Below are positions 8,088-16,610 of a stretch of 64,000 bases of DNA, piece by piece. The position numbers were made by a program, and so were the translations under genes. The stretch is from Acetanaerobacterium elongatum (lineage in GTDB: Bacteria > Bacillota > Clostridia > Oscillospirales > Ruminococcaceae), in NCBI RefSeq assembly GCF_900103835.1, contig NZ_FNID01000005.1, forward strand, positions 1-64,000. Direction: 5' to 3'. Numbering within the stretch: position 1 is the first letter of the stretch; each line of letters opens with the position of its first letter. The notes beneath the pieces were generated by a model, which worked only from the letters and a program-made list of their open reading frames with translations, was not told the DNA's origin and did not search any database.

Positions 8088-8909
8088 ATGAACCTACTGC
8101 AGAGCGTCAGCTTTCTGGTTTGCTTATGCCTGCTGATTTGCATGATAGCCTCTGCAATCTACCTTTTGCGCTACATGGCTGTAAAATCACGCAAACAGGG
8201 CAAGTTCTCACTTTCCACCCCGCCTGCCGCAACAGCGCTGGGTGTTTTTGTGTTGTCGCTTGCCGGCGCGGTACTGGTGCTGATCTTTGGCATGGCGCCG
8301 GAAGCGGCAGGCCCCGACGGAACACCGGTAAATACTGCTTCTGCCGATAACGCCACGCTGTTTTTAAAAGAATCCAGAACCGTTTTGGGGCAGATAGTGC
8401 TTGGTGAGCAGGATACCGAGGCGGCTAAGCAGCAGCTTGATAAGTTAAAGCGCAGTTACCCCTCTGAAAATACAGGGGCTTATTACATATCTGCAGTTTC
8501 ACAGCTAAACGCCGCTAAGAAGGCTCAGGGTTATCTTTCCGCAATTAAGGCGGGGGATAACAAGACCATAGACCGATTGGTGCGGTTTTATTACGAAGAT
8601 TACCGAAAAAACAGCCTTCAATACAGTGATGTGCCAGAATATAAGATTTTCGCCTTAATCTGCGAAGACAAGCTGCTAGTTGGCAATGCCGATGCAGCTG
8701 CGGCTATACAGGCTGGCGCTGTTACCTATATGAACTATTGTATGCAGTGCCCCGCAACAAAGACACGACTTGAGATCCTGTTTTATCTGAGCGGCCTGCT
8801 CAAGGATGTAGGACTTGATAACGAACAGGCCGATTATTTTTCTGAAAAGGCAAATACAGTACTCTGCTCCCCCACCGATATTGTGCTTGTATCTTCTAAG
8901 GCAGAGTAG
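8088..8909 (+). CDS. Hypothetical membrane protein with extracytoplasmic domain
   Basis: The 273-residue protein begins with a signal-anchor helix (LLQSVSFLVCLCLLICMIASAIYLL compressed into residues 2-27). A basic loop and a second helix (ALGVFVLSLAGAVLVLIFGM) follow, then ~190 soluble residues rich in helix formers with a tetratricopeptide-like flavour (TEAAKQQLDKL, LSAIKAGDNK). I do not recognise the family. ATG 8088 is preferred over GTG 8022 because it puts the hydrophobic segment at the N-terminus, though its ribosome site (AAGGG, 11-nt spacing) is mediocre. It lies 125 bp before a membrane-anchored kinase-like protein on the same strand, so the two may be co-expressed. Confidence 0.7.
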   Translation: MNLLQSVSFLVCLCLLICMIASAIYLLRYMAVKSRKQGKFSLSTPPAATALGVFVLSLAGAVLVLIFGMAPEAAGPDGTPVNTASADNATLFLKESRTVLGQIVLGEQDTEAAKQQLDKLKRSYPSENTGAYYISAVSQLNAAKKAQGYLSAIKAGDNKTIDRLVRFYYEDYRKNSLQYSDVPEYKIFALICEDKLLVGNADAAAAIQAGAVTYMNYCMQCPATKTRLEILFYLSGLLKDVGLDNEQADYFSEKANTVLCSPTDIVLVSSKAE

Positions 8910-9034
8910 TGTGTTATAAAACCTTGCCACAAGCGCTAACCCGATTTTGGTTTTACTTGTAAGACGCAGTGTTGCTGCGCGGTGTTCATACATCGGTATC
9001 ATCTGCAACAATCTGAGAAAAGGAGAGAAAAGCT

Positions 9035-10816
9035 TTGGAAAACAACCAATTCAGGGGCTTTGATATAATTTCTGAACTTGGCAGCGGCGCCTTTTCTAAA
9101 ACCATGCTGGCTGATCAGGATGGAAAGCGTGCTGTTATTAAGATTATTGAGCTGCCGAACGAGGCGACCATTAGCGAATATGCACCCGTTTTTACCAAAA
9201 GCCCTCAGTTTACCGAAGCCATGCGCAATACCGGAACAGAACTGCATAAGCTGCTTAAAACCCTTACCGCAATGCCGCAGACTACCGGTATTTTAAAATA
9301 CTACGATTATACCCTAAGCCTTGACAGTGCAAGGGGTATCTATACCCTTGGCATCCTGATGCAGTACGACACTCCGTTATATACCGTTCTCGCGGGCGGA
9401 GACGTGCCTGTGGGGGCTATCCTGCGTATGGGTTCACAGCTCTGCGAGGGGCTTGAAACCATGCTTAAAAAATTTGTAGTACACGGAAACATTAAGGAAT
9501 CCAACATCTTTTATAACCAGAAAACAGGGTTTGCGCTGGGTGATTTTTATATCAACGACATCCTAAGCACCTCACTGCTGCCCGATAAGCAATTTAAAAG
9601 CTATGGCTACCGCTTTTTAGCACCGGAGGCCTATACCGGCGGTGATTACTCGTTTAAAACCGACATCTTCAGCCTTGGCATGATGCTGTATAAGATCTTC
9701 AACCATAACCATCTACCCTACGACGATGCGCCAAACACCCCGCTCAAGAAGATTAAAGCTACCTGGGATTCGGCTAAATCGCTGCCGCTTCCCGCTTTGA
9801 ATATCCCCGAGATTACCCGTGTGCTTGCGAAGGCCACCGCGTATAACATTGAAGAACGCTATGTAAGCTTTATGCAGTTTAAAAATGCGCTTGACCGTCT
9901 GCTTGCCACACTTCCCAAAGAGGTGCTGTACACCAAGATACCGGCACCCGCTATGGCTGCGGCAAGTACGGCTCCCTCCGCTTCTAAACTTTCCCCCGCT
10001 GAGGCTGCGTTCCATCCGGCAGCTCCGGCTGTGATTGCCGCACCCGCTAAGGCTAGGCCTATGGCTTCAGACGTTATATCTGCCAATACAGAGCCCGCCG
10101 CAGTGGCAAATCCCGTGCAATCAGCGGTGGTTGCCGCTCCTGTACAAGCGGCTGATGAGCCTGTGATGCGCGCACGGAGCCATGTTCGCAGAATTCCTGC
10201 CGCTGAACAGCCGATACCGAAAAAAGAGCCTGAGGTTCGGCCAACCGTTGAAGCAGAGCTTCCCGAGAGCCAACCGATCATAAAGAAGATTCATACGCCT
10301 TCTGCAGTAGAAAAGACCGAAACGATTATTGATTTTACTGCCCCTGCTGAAAAGGCGGCCCCCACCGAGCCGATGCTTTTTGATAAAGCTAAAGACGATG
10401 CCAAATCATCTGTTTTTGAAGAGGACAAACCCAATGAGCTTCCTATTACGCCAAAACGCGGCGACAGGGTGCATAAACGTAACCCACTGCTGATTCCAAC
10501 CGCCGAGGATACAGCTGACGAACCCGCTGTTCAACAAAACGTACGCCCTCTTCGGCATTACGAGCAGCCTGCCGGCATTACTGAAGCCGACAGCAAAACC
10601 CCACCCCCCATTACCATGGAGCCTGCCCCCAAGAAGAAGCGCCGTACGCGCATTCCCAACGAGGATTTCAACTATTTTGATTTCAACAGCGAAGAGTTTA
10701 TTGATACCAGCCCCAAACGCCGTAACAAGCGGTTTATTATCTTCGCCGCGGTGGTATTAGGGGTAGCTATACTGGCTATCACAGCCGGATTCGTTTTTAA
10801 GTTCTTAATTAGGTAA
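9035..10816 (+). CDS. Membrane-anchored Ser/Thr kinase-like protein, probable pseudokinase
   Basis: The 593-residue protein starts at TTG, supported by AAGGAG nine bases upstream. Residues 8-290 have the Hanks-type kinase fold: a glycine-rich loop (LGSGAF, 15-20), the VIK lysine (Lys36), an APE motif (196-198) and the helix F Asp (Asp210). The catalytic loop reads HGNIKESN (150-157), so the usual catalytic Asp of HRD is Asn152, and the Mg-binding DFG is DFY (170-172). Phosphotransfer is therefore doubtful. An Ala/Pro-rich linker of ~270 residues leads to one membrane helix at the C-terminus (about 569-591), leaving only a few residues outside. Bacterial PknB-like proteins usually carry PASTA domains there; none is present. 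A signalling scaffold role is inference. Confidence 0.85.
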   Translation: MENNQFRGFDIISELGSGAFSKTMLADQDGKRAVIKIIELPNEATISEYAPVFTKSPQFTEAMRNTGTELHKLLKTLTAMPQTTGILKYYDYTLSLDSARGIYTLGILMQYDTPLYTVLAGGDVPVGAILRMGSQLCEGLETMLKKFVVHGNIKESNIFYNQKTGFALGDFYINDILSTSLLPDKQFKSYGYRFLAPEAYTGGDYSFKTDIFSLGMMLYKIFNHNHLPYDDAPNTPLKKIKATWDSAKSLPLPALNIPEITRVLAKATAYNIEERYVSFMQFKNALDRLLATLPKEVLYTKIPAPAMAAASTAPSASKLSPAEAAFHPAAPAVIAAPAKARPMASDVISANTEPAAVANPVQSAVVAAPVQAADEPVMRARSHVRRIPAAEQPIPKKEPEVRPTVEAELPESQPIIKKIHTPSAVEKTETIIDFTAPAEKAAPTEPMLFDKAKDDAKSSVFEEDKPNELPITPKRGDRVHKRNPLLIPTAEDTADEPAVQQNVRPLRHYEQPAGITEADSKTPPPITMEPAPKKKRRTRIPNEDFNYFDFNSEEFIDTSPKRRNKRFIIFAAVVLGVAILAITAGFVFKFLIR

Positions 10817-10837
10817 ATGTTGAAACCTACCCTAATG

Positions 10838-10899
10838 ATATGCTCCCTTTATGAGAAACAGTGAAACAACATACACTGTTCATCATGAAGGGAGCATAT
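10838..10899 (+). terminator. Long hairpin after the kinase-like gene
   Basis: Arms of about 26 nt (10838-10863 with 10874-10899) pair with few mismatches across a 10-nt loop, beginning 20 bases after the stop codon. The downstream run ATTACATTTT is a modest U-tract. Confidence 0.6.
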
Positions 10900-11102
10900 T
10901 ACATTTTAAGGGTTGCTTATGCTTTTGGTAAAAAACGATTTTGTCTGCGGAAGATTGCGAAACTTAATATAAGGGTGTATTCCTTATTTTGTGTAAGCTT
11001 AGAATTGGCATAAAACAGAATGGTCTGCCGCCCCATCAAGTAAAGTTAATGAAAGTTGAGAACCCGAAAAAGCCGGTGGCCTTTTGCGCTTAAGCTACAA
11101 AA
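10900..11102. other. Intergenic spacer, no gene seen
   Basis: Between the convergent kinase-like gene and the three-gene unknown operon I see no open frame, RNA gene or repeat beyond the flanking terminators. Confidence 0.5.
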
Positions 11103-11137
11103 GCAAAAACCACCACCATGGCAGGCAGTGGTTTTGC
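11103..11137 (-). terminator. Terminator of the three-gene operon
   Basis: GCAAAAACCACC (11103-11114) pairs with AGTGGTTTTGC (11127-11137), overlapping the stop codon. The minus strand continues into TTTTTGC. Confidence 0.55.
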
Positions 11138-11814
11138 TAACCCATCATAATGTACACCAGCGCCAGCATCAGCATACGGTCGCCATCATCGGTAATCAGT
11201 ACAAGCAGTAGCCCGCCAATCAGCAGAACATCGCGGTCGATATCAATGTCGCCCAGTATCGGGATATTGATCTTGCCAAAGGATGGCGCTGCTGGCTTCT
11301 GTTCGCTTTGGGAGGCTTCGGTATATTCTTCATGAGTTGAAGATGCACCTATCGTCTCGGCATTGGCAGCTTCATTGAGGGGGCCTTGCCTGGCCTGTGC
11401 CGCAGGATTTGCTTGGCGGGTGTTGGTATTTCGGCGGCCGGATGGCGGCCGTTGAGGGGTGGTATTTCCGACGTTCTGCGGCTTATTCTGCATACGGTTA
11501 GGGTTCTGTCTGGGTGTTGCTGCCGGTCTGCCCCTACCCCTGCCTGCTTTGGGCTGATTATTGGGGGAGCTTACATGCTTACCGTCGATTATTGGGCTTC
11601 CGCAGTTCGGGCAGCGCTGCGGCTCCTGTGCGGGTGTATTGGGTGGAGGGGATGCGGGCGGCTGTGCCTGCTGCACATTCTGCCATCCATCCGTTGAGGG
11701 GCTGACATTAGCGGTTGAGGGCGCGGCACGGCGCTGCATCTCTTTGGCCTGGTTGATGGCGTCTTGCTTCATGCGCATAAAATCGTACTCGTTGTACCCC
11801 GCCTTGCTCCACAC
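11137..11814 (-). CDS. Conserved hypothetical protein, Pro/Gln-rich with hydrophobic C-terminus
   Basis: The protein (~225 aa) has a short helical N-terminus (YDFMRMKQDAINQAKEMQ), a CPNCGSP half zinc-ribbon, and a long low-complexity Pro/Gln/Asn/Arg linker. The C-terminal ~40 residues carry two short hydrophobic stretches around charged turns (DIDRDVLLIGGLLLVLI, TDDGDRMLMLALVYIMM). I recall this last motif as typical of small clostridial membrane-associated proteins of unknown role. The start is taken as GTG 11814, with AAGGGGGG eight bases upstream; TTG 11838 is the alternative. It is the last gene of a three-gene operon. Confidence 0.7.
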   Translation of the reverse strand: MWSKAGYNEYDFMRMKQDAINQAKEMQRRAAPSTANVSPSTDGWQNVQQAQPPASPPPNTPAQEPQRCPNCGSPIIDGKHVSSPNNQPKAGRGRGRPAATPRQNPNRMQNKPQNVGNTTPQRPPSGRRNTNTRQANPAAQARQGPLNEAANAETIGASSTHEEYTEASQSEQKPAAPSFGKINIPILGDIDIDRDVLLIGGLLLVLITDDGDRMLMLALVYIMMG

Positions 11815-11843
11815 AATCCATCCCCCCTTAAAGCCCAATCCGC

Positions 11844-12317
11844 TTACTTCTTACCGAAAAGGTCGCCTAAAATGCCGCTCTCCTGTACCAGCGGCAGAAT
11901 GGCGATAAGCTTCATCATCTGGATTGCCTCATCCACACGGCCCTGACGTCTGTCTGAAAGCATGGGTTTTAGCGCCAGCAGCAACCGGGTGTTATCATCG
12001 TTGCCGCTGCCGGAATAGGCGCTCATCAGCCGCATTACCTTGGAGATGTCAATGTTATTGAACAAATCGCCTAAGCCACCCAGCGGGTCGGTGCCACCAT
12101 AGCTCTGCTGGCTGCGGCTGTAATCGTTTCGCGGGGGGGTGTTTGAACCCCCGCCTCCGTCCCTGCTCTGTGAAAACAGGGAACCAAGCGCGGAAAGATC
12201 CGGGCCGTCGTCGGAATCACCGCCCAGCCCAAACATCTCGGCCATCTGCTTAATGCGGTTGAGCCCTTCCTCGCTGTTGAGAAGGTCGTTAATCTTCTGG
12301 GCGAGATCGTCATCCAC
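11844..12317 (-). CDS. Conserved hypothetical protein of unknown operon
   Basis: The 157-residue soluble protein starts MDDDLAQKINDLLNSEEG, with GGGAGGTG upstream. The middle is a Gly/Ser/Asp-rich linker. The C-terminal ~60 residues form the conserved part (TRLLLALKPMLSDRRQGRVDEA, then MMKLIAILPLVQESG), predicted helical. I recognise the C-terminal pattern as recurrent in Firmicutes proteins without known function. It lies 33 bases after the upstream gene and 29 bases before the next. Confidence 0.75.
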   Translation of the reverse strand: MDDDLAQKINDLLNSEEGLNRIKQMAEMFGLGGDSDDGPDLSALGSLFSQSRDGGGGSNTPPRNDYSRSQQSYGGTDPLGGLGDLFNNIDISKVMRLMSAYSGSGNDDNTRLLLALKPMLSDRRQGRVDEAIQMMKLIAILPLVQESGILGDLFGKK

Positions 12318-12350
12318 GGCGCCACCTCCCTTCGCGCTCTTTTGCTACCC

Positions 12351-12653
12351 TCAGCGCTTCCCCTGAGCGTTTTGATTGTTTGGGCCTGCGGTCTGCTTGG
12401 TGTTTTGAATAATCTGGTTTAGGTTGTTGCGCGCTTCCGGGCTTGTGAGGATATTATCCACAAGCTTTGGGTTGCTAACCAGATTCTCAAGCTTCTTTGC
12501 ATCGTTTTCACTTAGGTTCTTCACCACATTGTCAAACGAGCCGTCTTCCAGCTTGCTGCGCAGCATGTTTGGGGACATCCCCATCTTCTTTGATACGATA
12601 TTGATCAGCAGGTTGAGCTTATCTTCGGAAATTTCGCCCTTATTCTGAGCCAA
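12351..12653 (-). CDS. Conserved hypothetical small protein
   Basis: This 100-residue, highly charged helical protein starts at TTG with GAGGTG seven bases upstream. It is the first gene of the three-gene operon. Its sequence (GMSPNMLRSKLEDG, NLSENDAKKLENLVSNP) looks like a small helical-bundle protein. All three operon products are short and partly disordered, and the pattern N-terminal helix / linker / conserved C-terminus recurs, suggesting one complex. Function is unknown. Confidence 0.7.
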   Translation of the reverse strand: MAQNKGEISEDKLNLLINIVSKKMGMSPNMLRSKLEDGSFDNVVKNLSENDAKKLENLVSNPKLVDNILTSPEARNNLNQIIQNTKQTAGPNNQNAQGKR

Positions 12654-12746
12654 ATTGCGTCACCTCACACTTGAACTCTAACTAATCTTTATGATACAGT
12701 AAAGGGAAATAGAATGAATTCAAACACCTTTTTGCCGGGGAAGGTT

Positions 12747-12797
12747 TTGTACTTTTCGGTTGAAAACCGAAATTTTGGCTTTGCCGAAACCGTACAA
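12747..12797 (+). other. Imperfect long inverted repeat upstream of the phosphoesterase gene
   Basis: TTGTAC (12747-12752) pairs with GTACAA (12792-12797), and TTTCGG pairs with CCGAAA just inside, enclosing a smaller TTTTCGGTT/AACCGAAA hairpin. It lies 24 bases before the start of the 12821 gene and may be a leader structure or a terminator-like element. Confidence 0.4.
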
Positions 12798-12820
12798 TTC
12801 CCAGAAAGGAAGATTAACAA

Positions 12821-13297
12821 ATGAGAATCGTAGTGATTTCAGATACACATCGAAGCTACCGCGTGCTGCGCGAGATTGTAGAGAAGCACGAGCGGGATGC
12901 CGACCTGTTTCTGTTTGCCGGAGACGGAGAGCGTGAGCTTGAGGATATACGGGACGAATTTATTCGCAAGACCTTTCTTGCCGTTTGCGGAAACTGCGAC
13001 TTTGCTTCACTGGAGCCGACCAGACGTATTGTGATGGCAGGCAATGTGAAGATTTTTTTAACACACGGGCATATGTACGGTGTAAAGGGGAGTACCGCGG
13101 GGATACTTTCTGCGGCAAGGGAAAGCGGTGCTGAGGTAGCGGTATACGGCCACACCCATGTTGCCTACGCGGGGTACGAGGATGGCATCTACCTGTTAAA
13201 CCCCGGCAGTGCCGCCCAGCCTCGGGCGGGAAGGCCAAGCTACGGGATTATCGACATCACGGCAGGCGGTATTGTACCGCTGATTGTGGAACTGTAA
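12821..13297 (+). CDS. YfcE/MJ0936-family metallophosphoesterase
   Basis: This 158-residue cytosolic protein is a minimal calcineurin-like phosphoesterase. Metal-site motifs are all present: DTH (Asp8, His10), GD (Asp35), GNCD (Asn58), THGH (His82) and GHTH (His111, His113). Family members hydrolyse phosphodiesters, and in Firmicutes the gene often follows rdgB/rph, which are not here. It is full length and has AAAGGA upstream. The next gene, birA, starts about 70 bases downstream on the same strand and may be co-transcribed. Confidence 0.9.
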   Translation: MRIVVISDTHRSYRVLREIVEKHERDADLFLFAGDGERELEDIRDEFIRKTFLAVCGNCDFASLEPTRRIVMAGNVKIFLTHGHMYGVKGSTAGILSAARESGAEVAVYGHTHVAYAGYEDGIYLLNPGSAAQPRAGRPSYGIIDITAGGIVPLIVEL

Positions 13298-13364
13298 AGC
13301 CGTGGTGGGATAATTTCCGGTTATGCCGCATTGCTCCTTGGATTTGAAAGGAATGGTCACAGGG

Positions 13365-14177
13365 ATGAACGAGCTTAAGCTTTTAAAGGAAACGACATTG
13401 CAGAGCCTGCAAGCAAAAAGCCTTGGAAGAACCTTTTTGTGGTTTGAGTCGCTTTCTTCCACCAACGATTACCTCAAAGAGCACGGCCACAGCCTGCCGC
13501 ATGGCACAGCAGTTTCAGCTTTGCGCCAGCTTGCGGGCAGAGGGCGTACCGGACGAAGATGGGAAGATACCGCTCAATACGGAGAGACAAAATCACTTGC
13601 GCTTTCAGTTTTATTGAAACCGCCCACGGTTTATCATACTCCGGTGCTGCCGCATGTGTGCGGTTTAGCCGTGAAAAAAGCGTTGGAGCAGCTTTCTGGG
13701 GTTTCCTCGGGAATTAAATGGCCAAATGATATTGTAATAACCCGCAGCAAGGTGTGCGGGATTTTGTGTGAGAGTGTGATCGCGGGCGATGAACTCTATG
13801 TCGTATGCGGTATGGGGGTAAACCTGCTGGAGACCAAAGAGGAGTTTACCCGCCTAGGCCTTGAACACGCCACCTCGGTTTATCAGGAGAGCGGCAAACG
13901 TCTTGATCTGCCGGAAACTGCCGCGGCAATACTGAACGCGCTGGAGGGCTATTATGAGCGCCTGCTGCAGGGCGGTTTTGACGCGCTGCTTGACGAATAC
14001 CGCGCTGCCTGCGTTACGGTGGGAGCCGACGTTCGGGTGCTGCAAAACGGCACCGAACAAACCGGTGCCGCGGTAGATATTGCCGCAGACGGAACTCTGC
14101 TTGTAAACATCGACGGAAAGTTATGTGCCATCCGTTCCGGCGAGGCCTCGGTACGCGGGCTTTATGGGTATGTTTAA
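13365..14177 (+). CDS. birA: Biotin--[acetyl-CoA-carboxylase] ligase, monofunctional
   Basis: The enzyme activates biotin as biotinyl-AMP and attaches it to the carrier Lys of carboxylases. The conserved biotinyl-5'-AMP loop GRGRTGRRW (58-66) and the KWPNDI motif (118-123) with the downstream CGIL are present. The C-terminal ~45 residues form the small SH3-like domain. No N-terminal DNA-binding domain is present, so it should not act as the biotin repressor. I start it at ATG 13365 because the frame upstream of it is unlike the family; AAAGGA lies 12 bases before it. ATG 13323 is the longest alternative. Confidence 0.92.
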   Translation: MNELKLLKETTLQSLQAKSLGRTFLWFESLSSTNDYLKEHGHSLPHGTAVSALRQLAGRGRTGRRWEDTAQYGETKSLALSVLLKPPTVYHTPVLPHVCGLAVKKALEQLSGVSSGIKWPNDIVITRSKVCGILCESVIAGDELYVVCGMGVNLLETKEEFTRLGLEHATSVYQESGKRLDLPETAAAILNALEGYYERLLQGGFDALLDEYRAACVTVGADVRVLQNGTEQTGAAVDIAADGTLLVNIDGKLCAIRSGEASVRGLYGYV

Positions 14178-14227
14178 ACCTTAATACGTTTGCCCACTAA
14201 GGTTCTGTCATCTTATATAAACGAACA

Positions 14228-14265
14228 CCCCCGTAGCCTTCGGTTTATCCGTTTGGCTGCGGGGG
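14228..14265. terminator. Bidirectional terminator
   Basis: An 11-bp stem with one G-T pair (14228-14238 with 14255-14265) lies between convergent birA and the ferredoxin gene. Confidence 0.7.
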
Positions 14266-14286
14266 CTGCTGTTTATACAGTATTTT

Positions 14287-14478
14287 TTATTCCTCTACGG
14301 TAATAACCGAAACGGGGCAGCCTTCCTGCGCCTCTACGGCGCGCTCCTCGGCCTCCTTCGGCACATCCTCCTGATACACCTCGGCAATGCCGTCCTCCGC
14401 CATGCGAAACACCTCCGGGCAGGTTTCGGGGCACAGCCCGCAGGAGATACAGCCGCTTCTGTCTAACGTTGCTTTCAT
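14287..14478 (-). CDS. 4Fe-4S ferredoxin
   Basis: This 63-residue electron carrier has the CISCGLCPETCP motif (Cys10, Cys13, Cys16, Cys20) and a lone CP pair at Cys54. That arrangement indicates one [4Fe-4S] cluster (Cys10/13/16/54) rather than the two-cluster clostridial type. It is acidic, as usual for ferredoxins. ATG 14478 is preferred over the ATG six bases upstream because AGAGGA sits at correct spacing. It is monocistronic; the redox partner cannot be told from context. Confidence 0.92.
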   Translation of the reverse strand: MKATLDRSGCISCGLCPETCPEVFRMAEDGIAEVYQEDVPKEAEERAVEAQEGCPVSVITVEE

Positions 14479-14625
14479 GTGCATTCCTCTTTTCTGTAAT
14501 ATTATGCTTTTATACTATTTTAACCGCAATAGAATAGGTTATACTTTACCCGCTACTATTGTTAGGTTGTTTCCGCTGTGATAAAATAATCATGTATAAT
14601 ACTTATATAAACGGAGAACAGCAGC

Positions 14626-15909
14626 ATGGAAAACATCAACATAAACCTGTTTGACATATTAACCTGTCTTTCGGGTGCCATAGACCTAGCGCGGCCCGAG
14701 CTTTCAAATCACCATCATCAGGTGGCCTACCTTGCCTGCAGGCTGGCGGAAAAGCTGAACCTGCCCGCCGAACAGCAGCGTGACATCCTTATTGCAGGGC
14801 TTGTTCACGATATAGGCGCTTTTACGGTGGATGAGCGCCTATCGCTGATTGAAGACGAACGTGTAACCGCACACAGCCACGCATTTCGTGGTGCAAAGCT
14901 GCTGAGAGAATGTCCTCCTTTTGCCAAAGTGGCAGACACCGTATGCTACCATCATCTGCCGTGGGATAACGGAGCGGGGGCAGATTTTATGGGCAGCCCG
15001 GTTCCTTTTGCAAGCCATATCCTGCACCTGGCCGACCGAACCAGCGTGTTAATCAGCCGGGGTAAAACGGTGCTCTCACAGGTTCCCGGCATAATGGAAC
15101 GGATAAAGCAGCAGTCCGGAGATATTTTCTGTCCGACGGTGGTTGACGCGCTGACAGGGCTTTCCGACAAAGAGTCGATCTGGCTGGAGCTTACCGACAA
15201 GGCCCCGCTCGATTGTATACCCGACATCTCGTACTGGGGCATGGTGAGGCTTTCACTTAAGGACATTGTGAGTATTGCCGAGCTGTTCTCGCAGATAATC
15301 GACTTTCGAAGCCGCTTTACCGCCACCCATTCCGCAGGGGTGGCTAAAACTGCCCAAAAGCTTGCGGAGCTGATTGGCTTTTCGCCGAATGAGTGCCTGC
15401 TGATGCTTACCGCGGGGTATCTGCACGACCTTGGCAAGCTCGCTATCGATAACGAGGTATTGGAGAAGCCCTCCGCCCTGGACACCCGTGAGTATGATAT
15501 TATGCGCAGCCACACCTATTATACCTACCGTCTTCTTGGGCAGATTAAGGGGTTTGAGACCATCAACCAATGGGCATCGTTCCACCACGAAAAGCTGGAC
15601 GGCTCCGGATATCCCTTTAATCTGAGCAACGAGAGCCTGCCGCTCGGTGCCCGAATTATGGCGGTAGCGGATATCTTTTCGGCAGTAACCGAGCACCGGC
15701 CATACCGCGCGGCGATGAGCATGGCGCAGGTAGCACATGTGCTGCAGAGGATGGCGGATGATCAGGCTATCTGCCCGAAGGTAACACGCGTAGTACTTGA
15801 AAATCTCGGCCTGCTGACCGACACCTGTCAGGAAGCCGAAAGGGATGCCTTGGAGCGATATCAGCGTTTTTTGAATGAAAAGCCCGACTCCCGCTCCGAT
15901 AACAGTTAA
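14626..15909 (+). CDS. Tandem HD / HD-GYP domain protein, candidate c-di-GMP phosphodiesterase
   Basis: The 427-residue cytosolic protein has two HD-type domains. The first has VHDIG (His61, Asp62) and downstream histidines HSH and YHH. The second is a full HD-GYP domain with LHDLGK (His267, Asp268), SFHHEKLDGSGYP (HHE at 320-322) and ADIFSAVTEHRPYR. HD-GYP enzymes hydrolyse c-di-GMP or related cyclic dinucleotides with a bi- or trinuclear metal site. There is no receiver or membrane sensor domain. GGAGA lies nine bases before the start. No GGDEF partner is in the window. Confidence 0.9.
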   Translation: MENININLFDILTCLSGAIDLARPELSNHHHQVAYLACRLAEKLNLPAEQQRDILIAGLVHDIGAFTVDERLSLIEDERVTAHSHAFRGAKLLRECPPFAKVADTVCYHHLPWDNGAGADFMGSPVPFASHILHLADRTSVLISRGKTVLSQVPGIMERIKQQSGDIFCPTVVDALTGLSDKESIWLELTDKAPLDCIPDISYWGMVRLSLKDIVSIAELFSQIIDFRSRFTATHSAGVAKTAQKLAELIGFSPNECLLMLTAGYLHDLGKLAIDNEVLEKPSALDTREYDIMRSHTYYTYRLLGQIKGFETINQWASFHHEKLDGSGYPFNLSNESLPLGARIMAVADIFSAVTEHRPYRAAMSMAQVAHVLQRMADDQAICPKVTRVVLENLGLLTDTCQEAERDALERYQRFLNEKPDSRSDNS

Positions 15910-16004
15910 CATCCTTCAGCCCTGCTTTCAGAGGTTTCTTTGACAGCAGGGTATGTTATTCTAATGAACTGGGTATTATTCGAATTATTGGCTAGAGAAT
16001 AACG

Positions 16005-16049
16005 TTGACGGCTATGGAAAGCAGCGTTATAATTATAGTATACATGTAT
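16005..16049 (+). promoter_or_regulatory. Promoter and palindromic candidate operator of the Rrf2 gene
   Basis: TTGACG (16005-16010), a 17-bp spacer and TATAAT (16028-16033) form a strong promoter. The perfect palindrome ATACATGTAT (16040-16049) overlaps the expected transcription start, a typical place for autorepression. Confidence 0.65.
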
Positions 16050-16082
16050 GTTTTATCGGATTACAGAAGGTAGGCAGCCAAT

Positions 16083-16529
16083 ATGAGAGTATCCTCCAGA
16101 GGGCGGTATGGTCTTGCCGCGATGATGATAATAGCAGAATACGCCGACAGCAATGAGGCAGTGACTGTTATCAGCATTTCTGAAAAGCTGGGCATCTCAA
16201 AGATTTATCTTGAGCAGGTTTTCGCACTGCTAAAAAGGGCAGGTCTTGTAACCGCCATCAAGGGCTCGCAGGGTGGGTACCGGCTGGCTCAGCCCCCCGC
16301 CGCTATAACGGCACTGGACATCCTGCAGGCGGTGGAGCACTCTTTATTTGAATCAGCCGAAGAATCGGTGCTTAAAAATGCACCGAATATCGAAGAGGCT
16401 CTGCAATCTGATGTTTTTATGGCACTTGATACTGCGGTGGCAGACACGCTGAAAAAGGTTACATTAGTCGACCTTAGCGCACACGCGCAGCGACTGCGAA
16501 GCGACGGCGGAGTGATGTTCTATATCTAG
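16083..16529 (+). CDS. Rrf2-family transcriptional regulator
   Basis: The 148-residue protein has the Rrf2 winged helix at its N-terminus (MRVSSRGRYGLAAMMIIAEYA, ISISEKLGISKIYLEQVF, KGSQGGYRLA). The C-terminal half lacks the three-Cys cluster ligands of IscR, so it is unlikely to bind Fe-S and is closer to CymR-type members, which control cysteine metabolism in Bacillus. That parallel is only suggestive; the sulfur genes at 51-53.5 kb are far away. It is monocistronic with its own promoter and terminator. Confidence 0.88.
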   Translation: MRVSSRGRYGLAAMMIIAEYADSNEAVTVISISEKLGISKIYLEQVFALLKRAGLVTAIKGSQGGYRLAQPPAAITALDILQAVEHSLFESAEESVLKNAPNIEEALQSDVFMALDTAVADTLKKVTLVDLSAHAQRLRSDGGVMFYI

Positions 16530-16543
16530 CCTTAAATATATAC

Positions 16544-16580
16544 CGCCTCCGGCTTAGCTGTTATTGCTAAACCGGAGGCG
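16544..16580. terminator. Bidirectional terminator
   Basis: A 15-bp stem with one G-T pair (16544-16558 with 16566-16580) separates the Rrf2 gene from the convergent maltodextrin operon. Confidence 0.8.
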
Positions 16581-16610
16581 ATTTGTTGACAGTATTAATA
16601 TCGGTAAAAG

